From Gigantopelta aegis (taxonomy: Eukaryota; Mollusca; Gastropoda; Neomphalida; Peltospiridae), in assembly GCF_016097555.1 (NCBI RefSeq), contig NW_024533022.1:1-64000 (forward strand): a DNA stretch of 64,000 nt. Reading direction: 5' to 3'. Each line of letters begins with the position of its first letter. The stretch's first letter is position 1. Below the pieces are notes generated by a model. It was not told where the DNA came from and did no database searches. It saw only the letters and a list, made by a program, of their open reading frames with translations. This document shows positions 61,101 through 64,000 of the stretch, piece after piece. A program made the translations under genes and the position numbers.

Positions 61101-61270
61101 TTCTTCATCCTGTTCTTTTACCTGGAAGTTTAACTCTCAGACTAAATCAACCAGTTCTGTGCTGTTATTAAAGGACATACAGAGATCAGCAGCTGGTGAC
61201 TACACGTGTACGGCTAGGAACACAAACATACAGAAATCATTAGACAAGACCATTACTCTGGATGTGCAGT
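48722..61270 (+). CDS. IgSF receptor gene, copy 4 (5' part)
   Basis: Exons seen: signal 48722-48776, Ig1 49692-50045, Ig2 59027-59290, Ig3 61010-61270. The remaining exons should lie right of the window. All frames are open and phases are 1. The leader is MAVLMHIIVYISAVNHVL. The Ig1-Ig2 intron has grown to about 9 kb because it holds the long-TIR element and several SINEs. The intron after Ig3 carries a LINE from about 61808. Paralogous exons of copies 2 and 3 are similar over their whole length. By domain order it should be a type I recognition or adhesion receptor like copy 3. Confidence 0.85.
49283..49377. repeat. (ATGT)n microsatellite
   Basis: About 95 bp of ATGT units in intron 1 of copy 4. 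Confidence 0.95.
49692..50045 (+). CDS. Copy 4 Ig1 (V-like) exon
   Basis: 354 bp, phase 1-1. FTLTCTVSQAAN, MASCSVF, TVSCGSG and DAKDWWCDL: all four cysteines kept. Confidence 0.9.
50700..50985 (+). mobile_element. SINE (family A), 5' truncated
   Basis: From GGTCTGGGATCTATCCCCGT to AATAATCAATGTGCTACAG, with a decayed 3' end. Confidence 0.88.
50990..52040. other. Copy 4 intron, mostly unassigned
   Basis: Holds C-rich (51240) and G-rich (51485-51511) runs. No exon or element recognised up to the long-TIR element. Confidence 0.5.
52042..52312. repeat. Left terminal inverted repeat
   Basis: Includes GAATTTTTCAGGAGAG, CCATACCTAGGCCAACATCA and ATAACTGCTCAACCAC, each found inverted in the right arm in the same order. 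Confidence 0.8.
52531..55545 (-). pseudogene. FEN1/XPG (PIN-like) nuclease-family gene with CXC-like tail, decayed
   Basis: Minus-strand coding relic in several frames. From its 5' side: a DNADINVRTLTGHGT-like start (near 55520), KPTAPGLKSIMIGPLDPP, then LLCDLHKMCQKHSLGICPVT and KIVVRLGGFHLL (about 55050-54900). Next come GYVIGGSGFEDLWATIYAP (from 54870), a 214-residue open segment (53608-54252), VFDG (about 53455), DADWLI and VVVATDTDLLVMM (about 53200-53260), ITGCDKVSALY, and SLPPT...TEWGW (about 52850-52740). The last part is a cysteine-rich CACKGGCGK...CTVCGGHNC ending near 52531. VFDG/DAD/TDTD recall the metal-binding acidic residues of FEN1/XPG nucleases. I know this protein type only as unnamed, multicopy predictions in invertebrates. 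Function in transposition is inference. Confidence 0.7.
55985..56246. repeat. Right terminal inverted repeat
   Basis: Reverse complement carries TAGGCCAGGAGCATTAGC, GAATTTTTCAGGAGAG, CCATACCTAGACCAACATCA and ATAACTGCTCAACCAC. Just outside begins a dispersed intronic repeat (TCTAGTGCCTCG) also seen at 14450, 33055 and 61445. Confidence 0.8.
56250..56330. repeat. Dispersed repeat fragment flanking the TIR element
   Basis: TAGTGCCTCGTATATAGGAG and GATCCTTTACTG correspond to a segment found in the Ig3-Ig4 introns (14450-14510, 33055-33110, 61445-61500). Confidence 0.6.
56391..56760 (+). mobile_element. SINE (family B), full length
   Basis: ACCGGCCTCGGTGGCGTCGT head, GGGTTCGGATCCCAGTCGAG, and 3' end GCGTCGTTAAATAAAACAAA. 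The tail is of the family A type, showing the modular relation of the two families. Confidence 0.92.
56765..57380. other. Copy 4 intron, unassigned
   Basis: No exon or repeat family recognised. Confidence 0.5.
57384..57700 (-). mobile_element. SINE (family A), minus strand, near full length
   Basis: AACGACACCACTAGAATACC start, the body with AGCAAGGGATCTTTTATATG, and a head near 57690. Confidence 0.88.
57713..57870 (+). mobile_element. SINE head and partial body
   Basis: GGGGCGGGATCTAACGAACT head, GATCGCCTGTTATGG, then ATGGTACATCAGAGATCGCG. The 3' end is absent. Confidence 0.65.
58103..58162. repeat. (GT)n microsatellite
   Basis: About 60 bp of pure GT. Confidence 0.95.
58405..58618 (+). 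mobile_element. SINE (family A) with deletions
   Basis: CTGGTAAAACGCTCGCCTGA, GGATCTATCCCCGTCGGTGG, and end GTGTCGTTAAATAAACAATA. Confidence 0.85.
59027..59290 (+). CDS. Copy 4 Ig2 exon
   Basis: 264 bp, phase 1-1, one codon longer than copies 2 and 3. LTVTCAATGC, SNSWTL and VYTCNATN. Confidence 0.9.
59558..60170 (+). mobile_element. SINE (A head, B tail) split by a nested SINE
   Basis: The head AGCGGGACATAGCCCAGTGG runs to CCAGTGCACCA at 59667. It resumes at 59947 with CCAGTGCACCACGACTGGTA and ends with the family B type CATATAACCGTAAATAAAAT. The interruption is a younger insertion. Confidence 0.88.
59668..59946 (-). mobile_element. Nested (CATT)n-tailed SINE, minus strand
   Basis: The (AATG)n run at 59668 is the tail of a minus-strand element with GGGGTGTCGTTAAACATTC and the AATAGCCGATG block. 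Flanked by a 12-bp direct repeat GCCAGTGCACCA (59656-59667 and 59947-59958), a clear target-site duplication. Confidence 0.88.
60355..60680 (+). mobile_element. SINE-C fragment joined to SINE-A body
   Basis: ACTAACCCACTGTCCTGGAC (C type) is followed at about 60425 by CTATTTCTCGATCCAGC and the A-type body and end. Confidence 0.75.
61010..61270 (+). CDS. Copy 4 Ig3 exon
   Basis: 261 bp, phase 1-1, donor GTAAGT at 61271. VAVSCEATNC, FTWKF and GDYTCTARN. Confidence 0.9.
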
Positions 61271-61659
61271 GTAAGTAAAATATTTAGTTCCATTATCAGA
61301 ACATTAATTCTTCATGTATATAGGTATTTTTTAAAAAGTAAATACTATTTTCGATTTAAATAGGGGTTCATGGGAGGGTTTGTGTCCGAACACCATGCTG
61401 TTACATCCACGCTACCTCAGTGTTAATTATTAATATATATGTGAATATCTAGTGCCTTGTTTATAGAAAGACAGCTACTACCGATGGGATCCTCTACTTA
61501 ACAATATCTTTGTTAATGATTATTGGATCTTTTCATTCAGTAGCTTGATGGAATACTAAATGTAAATGTTAAATGTAACTGAATTAGTGTAATGGTTTCA
61601 GATGCCAACACATTTGATACGGTCCAGACTTGGTTGTTAGTAGCGTACTTTTAGTAAGT

Positions 61660-61807
61660 AGAACATTGCCCACTGGCCGGATCTTCGTTAATATGCACAC
61701 TAGCTAATTAATATGCACGACGTCACAGGCCAGTCGCCTGTAGGAAGGTTCGGCGGACGTCGTACCCTATTGCAAGTGTTAATTAGTCCATTAATTAAGC
61801 TAGGGTA
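61660..61807. repeat. Inverted copy of the Ig3-Ig4 intron repeat block
   Basis: Reverse complement matches motifs of 14745-14800 and 33345-33440 (CTAGCTTAATTAATGGACTA, GACGTCCGCCGA, GACGTCGTGCATA). So the block is a mobile repeat that occurs in both orientations. Confidence 0.55.
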
Positions 61808-63260
61808 ATCTACCAAATGTATAAAGGCATAAAATCATTAATATATGCAAACAATCAGAATCTTCATTATTCCCATGCAGTAACAGCGTCCGTCAGGGTG
61901 AAAATCTATCCCCAGTCCTATTTTTTGTATATAAATGACCTAGAAACATATTTAATTAATTTTGGATGTAAAGGAGTTACCCCCATTGGTGAAAACCAAC
62001 AAAACCCGCTCGACATCGGCATTCACTTACTTTGCTTACTTTATGCAGATGATACTGCTATACTAGCTACCAATGCCGCTGATTTACAACACACACTAAA
62101 CGTATTCGATCAGTACTGTAATAAATGGAAACTAAAGATAAATATCTCAAAAACTAAAGTTTTAATTTTCAGTGGAAATGCCAGAATTTATAAATATACT
62201 TTCAAACTTGGAAAATATGTTCTTGAATATATTAAGGAATTTAAATACCTTGGGGTCACTTTTAGCAAATTAAATGATTTTAAAACGACCAAGGCTCAAT
62301 TAAAACATCAAGCAACTAAAGCTATGTATTTTGTATTGGCGAAATCTAAAGACAATAATCTATCGATTGAGTGTAAACTTAAAATGTTTGAATCAATGGT
62401 TCTCCCAATCTTGTGACACGGTTGTGAAGTTTGGGCATATGGAAAAAAACGATATATGCGATTCTGTTGAAATAAATTTCTTCCAACACATCTTGCCAAC
62501 AAAAAAATCCACCCGATTATTTATGTTATTCGGAGAATTGGGGAAAGTGCCCGTGGAATTAAATATTCAAAGAAGAATGGTTTGTTACTGGGCACGCATT
62601 ATTTCAAGGAATCAATCAAAATTATAATTTCTTCTATATAGATTTATGTTGACAGATCATGTTACAAATAGAATAAATTATAATTGCCTCACTGATATTA
62701 AAAATATTTTGGAGCATTTAGGAATGAGCGATGTTTGGATATCACATACCTTTTTATCGTTAACTTGGCTCTCACAACAAATTAAAATTAGGCAAAATGA
62801 TCAATATTTACAAATATGGAATAATAGCATATCAATGTCATCAAGAGCCAAAACCTATCAACTTTTTAAAGAACTCATTTTTTAAAAATATTTAAATATA
62901 ATTACCGAACGGTTGTGGAGATTAATTATAAAAGTTAGAACGTCAAATCACTATTTACTTGTCGAAACTGGAAGGTGGAATAACATATTATTTGAAGACA
63001 GATTGTGTACTTTATGTGATGAAAGTGACATTGGTGATGAATTCCATTATTTATTTGTATGTATATTTTTTCATAATTCCTGAGTAAGATTTTTACATCC
63101 CTATTATTATACTAGACCAAGCACCTACAAATTCAAAGAACTAATGAGCAGTAAGAAAATAAGTGTATTAAAGAAGTTGGCGAAATTTATAAATGTAATT
63201 TGCCAGGTTTTTAAACGTCCTTGTAACTGAATAACTCATGTCACAATCAAAACTGTTTCC
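61808..63260 (+). mobile_element. Non-LTR retrotransposon (LINE), 5' truncated, in copy 4 intron
   Basis: Starts inside the reverse transcriptase (MYKGIKS at 61817). YADD lies at 62042-62053, followed by KWKLKINISKTKVLIF and EFKYLGVTF. A C-terminal knuckle CTLCDESDIGDEFHYLFVC is at about 63005-63062. There are several stops and frame changes, for example near 61890 (the RQGENLSP block is out of frame) and at 62413. It ends near an (ATT)n tract. Same general type as the LINE at 38222 but not the same copy. It explains why the next Ig exon is not in the window. Confidence 0.85.
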
Positions 63261-63268
63261 TAGCTATA

Positions 63269-63406
63269 TTACAATTATTATTATTATTATCATTATTATT
63301 ATTATTAATACTGTACCATGTACTACCATTACCATTACTATTACTACTACTGCTACTACTATTATTATACTACTACGACTACCATTACTTCTACCACCAT
63401 TATTAT

Positions 63407-63476
<70 letters not shown>

Positions 63477-63478
63477 GT
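63269..63478. repeat. (ATT)n and (ACT)n microsatellite
   Basis: ATT repeats, then ACT/ACC triplets, over about 210 bp; probably grown from the LINE tail. Confidence 0.95.
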
Positions 63479-63479
63479 T

Positions 63480-64000
63480 ACAGTTATTATCAATTAATAT
63501 TATGTATTATCATATGTTATTATTTCATCCTCCTCACGTTTGTACTATTTATTATGTATGTTCCTCTAACACCGTTGTGGAACGGGTTGAGTGTAACAAA
63601 GTTATATTCTGTTCTGTTCTGTTCTGCAATGGGTAGTATTCAATGCCTTATACAGAAAACGGGGCGAGGCACGTGGCCGTTGTGGTTGGTAAAACACGGG
63701 TCTGCGCTAAGCAAACACTTTCCTGGCTAAAATACGCATAGTATTGATTGTCTTCTCTCGGGCAAATGGCTATTTGTTTGTCAGTTAAAAAGGATGTGTT
63801 TGTCTTGCTAAGGTTTTAACAAACCTGAGAATTAAAACTAAAACATTGGTCATCAACAAACCCAAATGAATATGAATCCATTTTTAATGAAGACAAATAT
63901 TATCATTTAATATACACGTATGCTTCAATTAATGTTGACACAAGTGAATACTTATACAGACCGTACACAAAAGGAATTGCCATCACAAGTTTGCAATGTC
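63480..64000. other. Copy 4 intron, nothing recognised
   Basis: No exon, RNA gene or repeat family identified up to the window end. Confidence 0.5.

Overview
The window reads as genomic DNA of a marine mollusc, most likely a gastropod. It has a low-GC intron-rich background, long (AT)n, (CA)n, (GA)n and (ATGT)n microsatellites, and many copies of tRNA-headed SINEs of a type I associate with gastropod genomes. The taxon is an inference, since no marker gene is present. Bases 1 to about 1500 are not believable as biology: they are stretched homopolymer runs and look like a low-quality assembly end.

The main content is a tandem array, all on the + strand, of four copies of one immunoglobulin-superfamily cell-surface receptor gene. 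The exon plan is: signal peptide, Ig1 (V-like), Ig2, Ig3, Ig4, Ig5 (without the Ig cysteines), fibronectin type III, transmembrane segment, two very small cytoplasmic exons, and a tyrosine-rich tail exon. Every exon from the signal peptide to the membrane segment is bounded by phase 1 introns. Copy 1 (1694-4917) has only its 3' part in the window and carries a frameshift in FN3. Copy 2 (10195-19973) has all domains but no visible signal-peptide exon, and its Ig2 has lost a cysteine. Copy 3 (27852-41818) is complete and predicts about 703 residues, if two shifted splice acceptors are used. Copy 4 (48722-61270) shows the signal exon and Ig1 to Ig3 and runs off the window. The tail YxxL-x7-YxxM-x2-YxxL resembles ITAM, PI3K-docking and ITIM-like signalling motifs, so these are probably paired or diversified recognition receptors. 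The ligand is unknown.

Introns and intergenic DNA are full of mobile elements. There are at least four SINE families, including one nested insertion with a clean 12-bp target-site duplication. Two broken LINEs with a YADD reverse transcriptase and a C-terminal zinc knuckle lie in introns of copies 3 and 4. A Tc1-like derivative (37277-38069) has TIRs and TA duplications, and the empty site is preserved in a paralogue. Foldback MITEs are shared between gene copies.

The most unusual element is at about 52042-56246, in the Ig1-Ig2 intron of copy 4. It has long inverted terminal repeats (at least 270 bp, about 80% identical by eye) around a single decayed minus-strand gene. The encoded protein has acidic FEN1/XPG (PIN-like) nuclease signatures and a cysteine-rich CXC-like end. 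I recognise the protein type as an unnamed, multicopy invertebrate family. Its setting between long TIRs suggests a DNA-transposon-like element whose gene is not a classical transposase.
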